From Ahaetulla prasina (taxonomy: Eukaryota > Chordata > Lepidosauria > Squamata > Colubridae), in the NCBI RefSeq assembly GCF_028640845.1, contig NC_080546.1:14295520-14359519 (forward strand): 64,000 bases of DNA, read 5' to 3'. Positions 47,974-61,200 of the stretch are shown one piece after another. A model generated the notes under the pieces. The model was not told the DNA's origin. It made no database searches and worked only from the letters and a program-made list of their open reading frames with translations. The translations under genes were made by a program, and so were the position numbers. Within the stretch, counting starts at the first letter, position 1. Each line of letters opens with the position of its first letter.

Positions 47974-49087
47974 TTTATTTCAAAATGTACAAATAATCCA
48001 AAACAATAAGAGGCACACATCAAATGAAAATAAATATATTTTTATACAAACGTCTAGAAACGACGTTTGAGAGGGCCAGATCAGCCCTTTAGTCCAGGGG
48101 TCTCCAACCTTGGTCACTTTAAGACTTGTGGACTTCAACTCCCAGAATTACTCAGCCAGCTTTGTTGGCTGGGAGTTGACGTCCACAAGTCTTAAGTGAC
48201 CAAGGTCGGAGACTCCTGTTTTAGTCCATCTTGTGCCATTCCTGGAAGGCCTTTCCAATAAATGAAAAGCACCTGTGGCTGAAAGAATCCATTAACTCTT
48301 CTTGGTTTCTTTGCCTTTAAATCGGAGGACCTGAGATTAGAATCTGATTGCCAATCAACTCAAAAAACAGAGCTTGATCGATCACAGATATTTATAATAT
48401 AGTAATTAACTTTGATTCTGTCTGAAACATGATTGCTCATGCTTTCTGATAGTCTTCAGTTGATTTTCCTAAACATTGACTGACCTGTTCTATTATTCCT
48501 TCACAGCAGTTCTACAATCTACACCTTTGTCATTCATTTCCTTGTTTGATACCAGAGTCTTTCCTCACATAGCATCTGAGGAAATAAAAGTGCTTTGTAC
48601 CCTTTTTTTTAGAATTCAAAGATAAGCTTGAATGGCAGTAGAGCATGAAGTAAATGATTCACCTTTTATTTCTTCTTGTTTTCGGCCCCTAAAATATTTG
48701 AAGAGAGTCTGTGACAAGTTTTATTTTACCTGGAATAAAGATGAGGCAAACACAAACCAACTTAATTTATAATTTGCAAATTAGAAGACTTGCAGGAGTT
48801 TCCCAAATGTTGTCATGCGGTTCCTTGACTTTAAAAAAAGAAAGGAGGGGAAATTGCCCATAAGAAAATATAGTCTTTTCATTTTTACAAAATGCTTATG
48901 AATTTTTTTGTATGGATTTTTCTTAAATTAAAAAGCTTTACTAACCTGTAAAAAAGGGAACAATTGAATATATGTTTGGAGAAAAATACAAATGTTATTA
49001 AAAGGTTTTGTCTTTCTCTGGGGCTGAAGCAGTCAATCTCAAATAAAATCTTTTGTCTTCTGGGTTTGGAAAATGAGTATTAACTTA
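47974..49087 (-). other. HPSE: Probable HPSE 3' UTR with candidate poly(A) signal
   Basis: About 1.1 kb of mostly single-copy AT-rich sequence follows the HPSE stop and ends near a minus-strand AATAAA at 47979-47974; closer candidate signals also exist (for example about 48670-48665). A foldback hAT MITE (48095-48218) sits inside. The true 3' end cannot be fixed without transcript data. Confidence 0.4.
48095..48218. mobile_element. Foldback hAT MITE in the HPSE 3' UTR region
   Basis: CAGGGGTCTCCAACCTTGGT ... CCAAGGTCGGAGACTCCTG with flanks CTTTAGTC / TTTTAGTC. Confidence 0.8.
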
Positions 49088-49247
49088 TTAAATGCAAGCC
49101 AACACTTTGGCATTTCTTATTACATAAAATCCATATGAGAAACCTGGGAGATCAAGGCTGTGTCCAGGAATAAGTGGATTTTCCTGCAAAACTGGTAGCG
49201 TCTCATCGTTGGGCATTTTTAGGAGGCAGCCATTCAGCTGCACAGAC
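49088..49247 (-). CDS. HPSE: HPSE terminal coding exon with stop
   Basis: 160 bp; acceptor CCACTTGCAG before 49247, TAA at 49090-49088. It encodes [20 protein letters not shown] then [20 protein letters not shown] and [12 protein letters not shown]. The FSY-x-F-x-VIRNAKV-x-ACI ending is the heparanase C-terminus. Confidence 0.94.
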
Positions 49248-52200
49248 CTGCAAGTGGAAAGAATCGGACTGTAAATTCACATTCAAACTGGGAAAAAAAT
49301 TATAAGCCGTGGAAACAATTTCGGTTGACGTCCGTACAACTTTAAGATGGGTGGACTTCCAACTCCCAGAATTCCCCAGCCAGCATGGGAATTCTGGGAG
49401 TTGAAGCCCACACATCTTAAAATCGTCAAATTTGAGTAAATTGGTCTGGACTTTCAGTCAGACAATCTACAACTCCACTGTCAGTGGTGGTATTCAGCCA
49501 GTTCTATCCGGTTTGGGCAAACCGATAGCGGTGGCTGCGGGAGGATCCGCCCACCTGCCCGGATGTCATCACGTCCTGTTTCTGATGCTCTGCGCATGCG
49601 TGGAAGGCCCTGTGCATGCATGGAGGTGGCGCGGGTGGGCGAAGCATGCGCGCGGGTGCGCTCACATTTGCAAATTGGTAGAGAAGGGAAGTGAATACTA
49701 TCCCTGTCCACTGTGTTTGCTACAAAAGAGATCTGTAGGGCTGGGAAAGAAATATTAGTATGTCCAAATTTTATTAACTACTAGCAAGGAGATATTTCAA
49801 TATCTTGTTTGAAAAAAGGATGGCTCGCCCTTCGGTTTTTCACTGTGAGGAAAATGAGATTTTTCTGTTCACAGACATCCTGTCTTAATAATAAGGGTTA
49901 GAGTTTGGGTTTATTCAGTATCCAATATTCTAATCTTTTTGACGGTGACCCTAATTAATGAGACTCGTGAATCCTTCTTTCTGAATTATTTTCTGCCATT
50001 AGGGGCTTGTCATTAACATAAAAAGAAAGAAAAAACCCTAAAATGTAAGATGAACAATGCCAAAAGGGAAAAAAAAATCTTTACTGATTGCTTAATGAAA
50101 CAAAGCTAGCAGTCTCATTTTAAATTGTTTAGGGAATAAACTAATCTTAAAAAAAAATACTGTACAATTAGTCCTTGATTTAGAGCCACAATTAAGCCCA
50201 AAATTTCTAGTGAGTTTCACCTCATTTTACAACCTTTTTTTTTTTTGCCACAGTTGTTAAATCAGGGGTCTCCAACCTTGGTCCCTTTAAGACTTGTGGA
50301 CTTCAACTCCCAGAGTTCCTCAGCCAGCTTTAAGAGCACAAGTCTTAAAGGGACCAAGGTTGGAGACCCCTGTGTTAAACAGTTCACTGTAGTTGTTAAG
50401 GGAAATGTAATTGTTAAGCAAATCTGGCTTCTCATTGACTTTGCTTGCATGGTAGGATGTTAACTGGGAACATTACAAATGATAATCGCATGACCCCAGT
50501 CATAAGGGCCTCTGGTGGCTCAACAGACTAAGACAGTCTGTTATTAATACAGCTGCTTGCAATTACTGCAAGTTAAAGTCCCACCAGGCCCAAGGTTGAC
50601 TCAGCCTTCCATCCTTTATAAGGTAGGTAAAATGAGGACCCAGATTGTTGGGGGCAATAAGTTGACTTTGTATATAATATACAAATGGATGAAGACTCTT
50701 GCTTAACACAGTGTAAGCCGCCCTGAGTCTTCGGAGAAGGGAGGGATATAAATTCAAAATAAAAAATAATAATAATAAATAATAAATACATGCCAATTGC
50801 CAAGCACCTGAATTTTGATCACATGACCATGGGGATGCTGCAAGGGTCATAAGTGTGAAAAACAGGCATAAGTTGCTTTTTTCAGTGCTGTTGTAATTTC
50901 AAACAGTCACTAGATGAATGGTTATAAGTTGAGGACTACCTGTATACCAGGGGTCTCCAACCTTGGTCCCTTTAAGACTTGTGGACTTCAATTCCCAGAG
51001 TCCCTCAGCCAGCAAAGCTGGCTGAGGAACTTTGGGAGTTGAAGTCCACAAGTCTTAAAGGGACCAAGGTTGGAGACCCCTGCTGTATACAACTGTATAC
51101 AAATGAATCCCTTTGAATTTCTTAACATTATCTCCCGCCGACATAACCTCCCACCGACCCGTACGCTCCCATAGAGAGGGACTTCTCAGGGTGCCGTCCG
51201 CCAAACAATGCCGGCTGGCGGCCCCCAGGGGAAGGGCCTTCTCTGTGGGGGCGCCCACACTCTGGAATGAGCTTCCCCCGGGTTTACGTCAAATACCTGA
51301 CCTTCGGACATTTCGTCGCGAACTAAAAACACATCTTTTTATCCGCGCGGGGCTGGCTTAAATTAGTTTTAAGGGAAAATTTTATTAATTTTAAATGGGG
51401 TTTTTTTAGTATGGAAAATTTTTAATCTTAGGCTAATTTAAATAAGTTTTTTAAATGGTATTTTAATCTGTATATTGTATTGTTTTATTTTTGCCTGTAC
51501 ACCGCCCTGAGTCCTTCGGGAGAAGGGCGGTATAAAAATAAATTAAAATAAAATAAAATAAATAAATAATTATCTACAAAACTGCAGAGTTACTTATTTT
51601 TAATAATATATAAACTTCATACTTCAGGATTGTAAACTTCCTTTAGATAAACTTCGTTTTTTTTAATGTATTGCCCCAAAACCACTATTTTAGAGCACAA
51701 AAGTGCCTACCGTTCCTGTCCTATTGTTCCCTTTCATTATATCAAATTAATATAGTTATTGCATACTTTTACTTATATATATATGTTTTTCTTTTATGAT
51801 GTGCTGTTGTTTTATGTCGATGTTTACTTATACTGTTGTGACAAAATTAAAAAAAAAAAAAGATGAACCACTCACCGGGAAAGTAAATTATCTTCTCCAT
51901 AAGGTAGCAAAAGATACTCATCTATTTGCTTCTTGGAAAAGTAAGTCGGTATGTAGAGGCGCTTGGTGCTGTTGTAGAGATTTAAGGCAAATAAAGTGAT
52001 GTCACCTTCTCTGTACTTTGGGCTGGAATGACAAAGCCAACAGGTTAACAGAAGCCACACAGTGCAAGCACGTTACAATACAGCTGTGTTTCCCAACCGC
52101 AGCCATTTTTAAGATGTTTGGACTACAATTCCCAACATTCCCCAGGCCAACATGCATTCTGCAGAATTCCCAGTAGCATTCTGGGAATTGAAGTCGACAA

Positions 52201-55200
52201 GTCTTAACTTTGCTAAAGTTGAGGAATGCTCAGGGGTGGGCTGCTGGGGGTTCTCAGGGGTTCGCGAGAACCTCTAGCTAAGGTTCTGTGCAGTTTGGAG
52301 AACCCCAAATCCCACTCTTGGCTGGCCACGCCTACCCCGCCCCTCTCCTTCCAGGAGTCCCCACACAGCCTGTTTTGGATGCAGGTATGTGAGGGCGCGC
52401 GCGGAGGCTCAGGGAGGGCAAAAAACGGGCATACTGGAAATTCGGGAAGGTCCAGAGGGCCTGGGGAGGCCGTTTTTGCCCTCCCGGAGGCTCAAAGAAA
52501 GCCTCTGGAGCCCGGGGATGGCAAAAACGCCCTTACTCACCATGGTGCAGGAGGCCAACTAGGCCACACCCACTATGGCCACACCCACCCAGCAACCGGG
52601 CAGAGAATCGCTTGCTAAATTTTTTGAAGCCCACCCCTGTGCTATCCTCAGTGGGAACGGCAGGCACAGAGCGTTGCCGCTAACCCTGAACATATCCACC
52701 TTGGGTAAAACCACAGTCTCGGGCCAGTTGTAATTTTAGAGGACTTCAAAGCAGACCAGCTGTTGCACTGAATACTTACTGGTGCGTATTTGTACAGTGA
52801 AGATACACGCGAAGCTTCTTTGGATCTAAGCCAGTTATGGCAACACGCAGAACTGTGGAGCCTACCAGTTTCTTGTACAACAGGGACAGCCAATAGTCCT
52901 ACAAGGTGTTTAAAAGAAAAAAGAAAAAAAGACAGCATTGATATAGGACCTCTCATAAAAGAACAAGTGAAAGAAAGGTGAGACGTTATTCGATGAACCG
53001 TCGTCTTAAAAGAGTAACTTGAGAGTTATGGAAGATACAAAGGAATAAAAGAGGATAGTTCAAAGATACAGATTCATTATCTCACATCCAACTCCACATA
53101 AAGAGGTTCATCGCCCTGTGTACAAGAGAGCTCTTGCGATTCACAGAAGCTCTCCAGAAGATTTCCACAGGGTGGCACATTGTCCCTGCTTTTAGCTGAT
53201 CAGACAAGAAAAGTCTGGCAAGAAAAGTTCTTTAACCCTGGAAAAATCACACTAACCCAGTCAATGCTCAAGCACTGAAAAGGAAAACGTTATTCCAGTT
53301 TTCTACAAGTTGGGAGAATGTCATTAAATACTTAGTGGCTAGTGCCTGTCACACCATGGATTTTTTTTTTTTCAGTCCTGTATTTCCATATAATCATATG
53401 AGATTTAGTAGGAAACTCTCAGTTTGTTTCAGGACTGTCTGTGCAAATCTTCCTCAACTTCAGGCTTTCTAGATATGTGTTCTAGATGGAACTTCATCCA
53501 TCCCTCCATCCAGGCCTGGAATTCTGCAATTCTACATTGGGCAATGCTAACCCAGTTCACCATGATTTCAGGAAAGAATCTTTCCAGACCTTAAACTGAA
53601 AGATGTTTGGGTTGAATCTAGACTTGCCTGTAAAGCAGGTAATCTACTGTTGACCTAGTTGGTAGATCTCCTTGGAAAGTCCGCTCTTCTGCAGAAAAAC
53701 TTTCCCACACAGCCCAATCCTCACTTTCTACCTTCTGCATCTTGTTGTATTTGTTTAGCACAAAGTGGTCTTACTTTTAGAAATATGACCAAGAGGGTTT
53801 CTACAAGATAGTAGGCTAAAATGTGTAGAACTGCACCCTCAGTCTGACTGTTTTAAGAGCATGGTTCAATATATTGCATAAATTGAGCTATCTAGACCAA
53901 AGGTGTCAAATGCATGGCATCAGGTGACATATCACAACTTCCCCCCCCCCCCGCCTTTGCTAAACCGGGCATGGGTGTGGCCAGCGTGTGACACATCCTG
54001 CGCATGGCCCACAAGTTTGACAGCCCTGATCTAGACTGTTTCAGCTATATCTAGATTGATTCTGTTAATCGTGGATCACTACCTCTTCATTAGATGACCC
54101 CTGTTTCAGTCCTTTGAAACAGGAGCACTGTGTTATGGAGAGATTTGAATGGTATTTTGTTAAGCCAGCAAGTACAAACTAAATTCATAGACATGTGAAT
54201 CCATCTGAAGGGAAGCAGATATGGCTTCATGGCTGAATACACACTTTGCATATAAAGGTCCCAGGGTCAAAGGAGGTGACTTGAAAGACCAAATATCTAC
54301 AGAATAGACAATACGAGGCTATTTTGGCAAACAGTCCACTAGTGTCCAACGATTAATGCAGTTGTATACATACTGGCAAAGGTTCAAAGTTGGCATCCAC
54401 CAGTTGGTAGTTTCCTGCTCCATACAAAACCTGTCTCATCACTAAATCAATGCCCAGTTGGGCTGACAGTCCAAGCTTGTCCAGCCACCTGCCAAGATAA
54501 TAATAATTGGGAATCAAAGGTAGTATCAATTGGCGCCTTAGATGCAATCCCAAAACAACGAAAGCACCACTTGAACACCATTGGCATTGACAAACCCACT
54601 TTCAGTCAAGAGCTAAAGGCAGCTTCACTTGGAATAGCTTACATTTTGTGACCATATCCCATAAAAACAGGGGTGTCAAACCTGCGGCGTCACGCTGTCG
54701 TCATGTGACATATCACAACTCCCCTCCTTCACTGAATCGAGAGTGGGCGTGGCCAGCACATGATGCATCCAAACCGCAGGTCATGAGTTTGACACCCCTG
54801 TCATAAAACATTGACATCTGCCTATTCCAGGTCCTTGGGAAGGACTCGATAGGTGGATAAAAGATGGCAAGTTTAGTCTAAACCAGGGGTCTCCAACCTT
54901 AGCAACCTTAAGACTTGTGGACCTCAACTCCCAGAATTCTGGGAGTTAAAGTCCACAAGTCTTAAAGTTGCCAAGGTTTGAGACTCCTAGTCTAATTTGG
55001 CTGACTGTGCAGTGAACAATCATCATCATCATCATGAAATATCGCGACCTGGCCATCAAAACTATGCGATTATGGAAGAAACATGTAACAGTGATACCCA
55101 TTGTCATCAGGGCACTTGGTACCATATCTAAGAATTTTACAAAATACATCAAGAAATTGAAGCTTCCTGCAATAACAGCAGCGCAACTGCCAAAAACTGT

Positions 55201-58200
55201 GCTACTCGGAAAATTGTACATCTTAAGAAGGTACTTGGTTGATACCTAGGATGCTGGCAGCAACCATGAGCACCAGTCAATGATATTTGTGATACATTTA
55301 ATTGTTTAGTTGACTGAGTTTCATGTTTAATGAAGAAAAGAAATACAGTAATAATAATAATAATAATAACAACAATGTGCAAACCTTTCATTCAAATAGT
55401 TTTAAGGTAATTCAGATGAAGCGATATGGGACTGGTCTAGCTATAGCAGGGAGACATTTTAGAGAAATAGCTTCCAAAAAACTAGAACAATATACTTAAA
55501 CTGATATTCTTAATTCATTTACCAGAATTAAGAGTTTATTGTTTAATCATAGTGGTGTAACTGACCATATTGTAATGGTATCTGAGAGACATAAGTAATA
55601 ATGTGTGGGCTTGCAAAACTCTGGACAATCAAATGAATGGCAGCAAACGGAGACAGAAAATTATATTCCCTGCCTTTCATTGGTCATGCATTTTTTTTCC
55701 AGCCTAGATCTGGCAGCTGTTGAGAGAAGTAGAACAACATTGCAACTTTGCATTCTTCAAGGACTTGATTTTCAATTTAAGCAATTGACCTTTAGTGTGT
55801 GTGTGGAGCGATCAGCAACCCCATCTTTCCCAATTAGATATGGAGTTTCTCAGAATTCTTTAAATATATGGCAATCTGAAGCAATGTCCTGTGTAACTTG
55901 AAAGACTGTATAACTGCACACCAATACACCAAGACTTCCGATTAATAGAAATAGGCTTCGGGGGGGGGGCATTTTAGGTTGCTAGGTTGGCAGAAGCTGG
56001 GACAAGTAACGGGAGCTCACCCCATTATGCGGCACTAGGGACTCGAACCGCTGAACTGCCGATCTTTCAATTGACAAGCCCAGAGTCTTAGCCATTGAGC
56101 CACTGCATCCGTTATGATAAGTTTACATGTCCTCTGTATTTATAAAGACTACCAGAAGATTAGATGTTGATGTTCCTCAGAGATCATAACAGACAGAAAC
56201 ATATTTTTCTGCCTGGTCAATGAAGACTTGCTACTACCATATATTGGCCAACATAATTTTCTGGGTGAGATCCTGCTATGCCACAAGAGACGTTTCTTTT
56301 AAGCCAGCAGTAAAATACTTACATAAAACCAGCAATATACGCATTAGACAAATTAGGAGTTCCACCTCCAAAAGCTGAACTTGTTTCTCCCAGCCACACT
56401 CTCTTCTCTGGTACTGTGCTATTCACAATCTGAAAGATATTTTTTAAAAAAGAAGTACAGATGTAGAAAGGAATGTGGGAACTAAGTTTCAGGGGTTTAG
56501 TTAGACAAAGCAGGTGAGATACACAGAAACTGTTGATACTTCTACAACCGTTTCATATACAGGTAGTCCTTATGACAATGGAGCTCAAAATTTCCGCTGT
56601 TAAGTGAGAGTTTTTCCCCATTTTACAACTTTTTTTGCCACAGTTATTAAGTTAGGGGTCCTCAAACTATGGCCCTTGGGCCAGAATCTGACCGCCAAAG
56701 CCATTAATCTGGCCCAGCGGGACCACCAGGCTGTCCCACCCACATTGCCCTGCCTATCCGCCCGACCCCACCCACCACCTGGAGGCCAAAATGGGATGTG
56801 CGGAGGCCTCAGGAGGCCAAAAAGCAGGCCTGTCTTTGGCCTCCCAGCCTCAGAGAGAGAGATGGAGAGCGAGGAGAGAGAGACAGAAAGACAGAGAGAG
56901 AGAGGGAGGCGGACACACACACACACACACACTCACACCATGGCAGCCATATCGGTTCACTAAGCTGCTTTCTACCCACAGGAGCATAACAAATGAAAGT
57001 TTAATTTGTGTGTATTATTTGGACCGCTAAATTGGCCATGCCCACCCAGTCATATGACCACCTAGCCACACCCACCCAGTCACATGACCACCTAACCATG
57101 CCCGCTCAGTCACATGACTACATAGGCATGCCTGCCCAACCAGTCCGCCCCAAAAGTCTGAGGACCGTGAACTGGCCCCGTTTAAAATGTTTGAGAACCC
57201 CTGTATTAAGTGAATCACTGCAGTTGATAAATTAGTAACCCGGTTGTTGAGTGAATCTGGCTCCCCGGTTGACATTGCTTGTCAGAAGGTCCCAAAAGGT
57301 GATCATATGATCCCGGGACACAACAACGGTCATAAATATGAACCAGTTGTTAAAAAAAATCTGAATTTTGATCACATGATCATGGAGATGCTGTAAAGGT
57401 GGTAACTACGAAAAAAACCGTCATGTCACATTTTTCAGTGCTGTTGTAACTTTGAACGGTCACTAAACAAAGTGTCGTAAGTTGAGGACCACCTGTATAT
57501 TGTGAGCTGATTGCATGTAGGTATTGTGTTTGTATTGTGCAATTCTCTTAAGACATTACAGTAAAGTCTTCCTCAACCTTCTCATTTTCAGAACCACATG
57601 GGCCACGGCTTCCAAGAATTTTTATTCAGCTGTGCTCCCGGAAGCTGGAAGTCGAGCCAGTCCTCGACTTGTAACGAAAGACTGTATAACTGCACACCAA
57701 TACACCAAGACTTCCGATTAATAGAAATAGGCTTCGGGGGGGGGGGGGCATTTTAGGTTGCTAGGTTGGCAGAAGCTGGGACAAGTAACGGGAGCTCACC
57801 CCATTATGCGGCACTAGGGACTCGAACCGCTGAACTGCCGATCTTTCAATTGACAAGCCCAGAGTCTTAGCCATTGAGCCACTGCATCCGTTATGATAAG
57901 TTTACATGTCCTCTGTATTTATAAAGACTACCAGAAGATTAGATGTTGATGTTCCTCAGAGATCATAACAGACAGAAACATATTTTTCTGCCTGGTCAAT
58001 GAAGACTTGCTACTACCATATATTGGCCAACATAATTTTCTGGGTGAGATCCTGCTATGCCACAAGAGACGTTTCTTTTAAGCCAGCAGTAAAATACTTA
58101 CATAAAACCAGCAATATACGCATTAGACAAATTAGGAGTTCCACCTCCAAAAGCTGAACTTGTTTCTCCCAGCCACACTCTCTTCTCTGGTACTGTGCTA

Positions 58201-61200
58201 TTCACAATCTGAAAGATATTTTTTAAAAAAGAAGTACAGATGTAGAAAGGAATGTGGGAACTAAGTTTCAGGGGTTTAGTTAGACAAAGCAGGTGAGATA
58301 CACAGAAACTGTTGATACTTCTACAACCGTTTCATATACAGGTAGTCCTTATGACAATGGAGCTCAAAATTTCCGCTGTTAAGTGAGAGTTTTTCCCCAT
58401 TTTACAACTTTTTTTGCCACAGTTATTAAGTTAGGGGTCCTCAAACTATGGCCCGCGGGCCAGATACGGCCCGCCAAAGCCATTAATCTGGCCCACGCGG
58501 GACCACCAGGCTGTCCCACCCACATTGCCCTGCCTATCCGCCGACCCCCACCCACCACCTGGAGGCCAAAAATGGGATGTGCGGAGGCCTCAGGAGGCCA
58601 AAAACGGGCCTGTCTTTGGCCTCCCCAGCCTCCAGAGAGAGAGAGATGGAGAGCGAGGGAGAGAGAGACAGAAAGACAGAGAGAGAGGGAGGCGGACACA
58701 CACACACACACACACACTCACACCATGGCAGCCATATCGGTTCACTAAGCTGCTTTCTACCCACAGGAGCATAACAAATGAAAGTTTAATTTGTGTGTAT
58801 TATTTGGACCGCTAAATTGGCCATGCCCACCCAGTCATATGACCACCTAGCCACACCCACCCAGTCACATGACCACCTAACCATGCCCGCTCAGTCACAT
58901 GACTACATAGCCATGCCTGCCCAACCAGTCCGCCCCCCCCAAAAGTCTGAGGGACCGTGAACTGGCCCCGTTTAAAATGTTTGAGAACCCCTGTATTAAG
59001 TGAATCACTGCAGTTGATAAATTAGTAACCCGGTTGTTGAGTGAATCTGGCTCCCCGGTTGACATTGCTTGTCAGAAGGTCCCAAAAGGTGATCATATGA
59101 TCCCGGGACACAACAACGGTCATAAATATGAACCAGTTGTTAAAAAAAATCTGAATTTTGATCACATGATCATGGAGATGCTGTAAAGGTGGTAACTACG
59201 AAAAAAACCGTCATGTCACATTTTTCAGTGCTGTTGTAACTTTGAACGGTCACTAAACAAAGTGTCGTAAGTTGAGGACCACCTGTATATTGTGAGCTGA
59301 TTGCATGTAGGTATTGTGTTTGTATTGTGCAATTCTCTTAAGACATTACAGTAAAGTCTTCCTCAACCTTCTCATTTTCAGAACCACATGGGCTACGGCT
59401 TCCAAGAATTTTTATTCAGCTGTGCTCCCGGAAGCTGGAAGTCGAGCCAGTCCTCGACTTGTGACCAAAATTGAGCCCAAAATTTCCCTTGCTAAGCAAG
59501 ACATTTATTAAATACATTTTGCCCCATTTTACGATCTTTCTTGCCACATTTGTGAAGTGAATCCCTGCAGGTGTTAAGCTGGTTATTACGCTTCCCCGCG
59601 GACTTTGCTTATCAGGTCACAAAAGAGATCACGTGACCCCAGAATTCTGCAAATGTCATAAATATGAGTCAGGTTCCCAAGGGACTGAATTTTGATCACG
59701 TGACCATAAGAACGCTGTAGCAATAGCAGTAGGACTTAGACTTACATACAGCTTTCCAGTGCTTTCCAGCCCTCTCTAAGCAGACAGAATCTGCCTATTT
59801 CCCCCAACAATTTGGCTCATTTTACCCATCTCGGAAGGATGGAAGGCTGAGTCAACCTTGAGCCTGGTGAGATTCGAACTGCCAAATTGCAGGCAGCCGG
59901 CAGTCAGCAGAAGTAGCCTGCAGTACTGCACTCTAACCACTGCGCCACCACGGCTCATGTAACGATTGTAAGTGTGTAAAAGGGCTATGAGTCACTTTTT
60001 TTCAGTGCCATTGTAACTTTGAATGGTCCCTAAACAAATAGTTTTAAGTCAAGGACTAGCTATATATCCAGAGGGCATTAGGATCATTTATTATTTATAG
60101 ATAATTAATTTATCTATTTCCTCCTAAAATGCTTCTCTGATTGGGATCTATTCTACACATCACCTTGCGATTTGTTTGCCACGTTATTTAGATGCTGCTT
60201 ACCTGAAGCACTTCCTCTGCATTAGTCTTGAAGCTATCCAGTATATCTGGATTCAGGAAATCCTCTCTCGTGGCAATTCGTCCATTAATATAGTAACTGC
60301 AACAAATCAAGACAGCGCTGAGGAATAATGTCCACAGGTCTTAATTTATATTCAAGTATACTATCTCCAGGAGATATAGACATACATCTAGTGTACGCTA
60401 CCGTTTTGAGAAAGGCGACAAAATGCAACAATCTCAAAGTCATTTTCCCAAATCTTCTGTTCTTCAAGACGTTTTGGAGTACAATTTTCATAAACCTTAG
60501 CCAGCATAGTGATAGCGATAGCACTTAGACTGATATACCTCCCCAAAGTGCTTTACAGAACTCTCTGAGCAGTTTATAATGACAACGTATTGCCCCCAAC
60601 AATCTGGGTCCTCATTTTAAGAGGACGGAAGGCTGAACCAGAGTCATGAAATCCTCTGCAGATTGCCACCAGTTCGCTGCCCGCGCATGTGCGATGCACG
60701 CCAAATGCGCAGTGCACTCACACATGCGCATTACGTACAAAATGCATGCTGTGCACACGCGCATCCACAATGTGTGTCAAACGCGTGCTTCACGGGGAAA
60801 AAGAAGGCTTAACAACGTAAGTAGAACAGCGACGGGGGGAACAGCTGTGCTGCGTGGTTTCCTGCTTTCTAGTGAATATAAATCACGCGACACATCTGAT
60901 TATTGGAAATGCTGGTTCAGATGAACCGGTAGCTTTTTTTTTTACTACTGGTTCACCCGAACCGGTAGTTTTTTTTCATTACCGGTTTGCCTGAACCGGT
61001 GCGAACCGGTAGCATTTCACCCCTGCTGAACCGATCTTGAGCCCTGTCAGGATCAAACTACAGGAGTTTGCCCATAATACTGCATTCTAACCACTGTGCC
61101 ACCATGAAGATATGCCAGTTCAAGAGACGGTGTTCTGTGGTGGCTGAGATGATACAGCAAGACCAAAGTCAACTCTATTCTCATCTATGAAAGTTCACTG

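Larger units (their letters stand above)
55900..57675. repeat. Tandem segmental duplication in HPSE, copy A (1776 bp)
   Basis: Starts GAAAGACTGTATAACTGCAC and ends CCAGTCCTCGACTTGTAAC. It holds a SINE fragment, the complete HPSE nucleophile exon with flanking intron, and a Tigger-like MITE with a nested hAT element. Copy B follows directly. Confidence 0.93.
57676..59463. repeat. Tandem segmental duplication in HPSE, copy B (about 1788 bp)
   Basis: Second copy of 55900-57675 with a handful of single-base changes and length changes in homopolymers and dinucleotide tracts (poly-G at about 57737, poly-C at 58934, AC and GA tracts). It continues at its right end into unduplicated sequence (GACCAAAATTGAGCCC). 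Confidence 0.93.
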
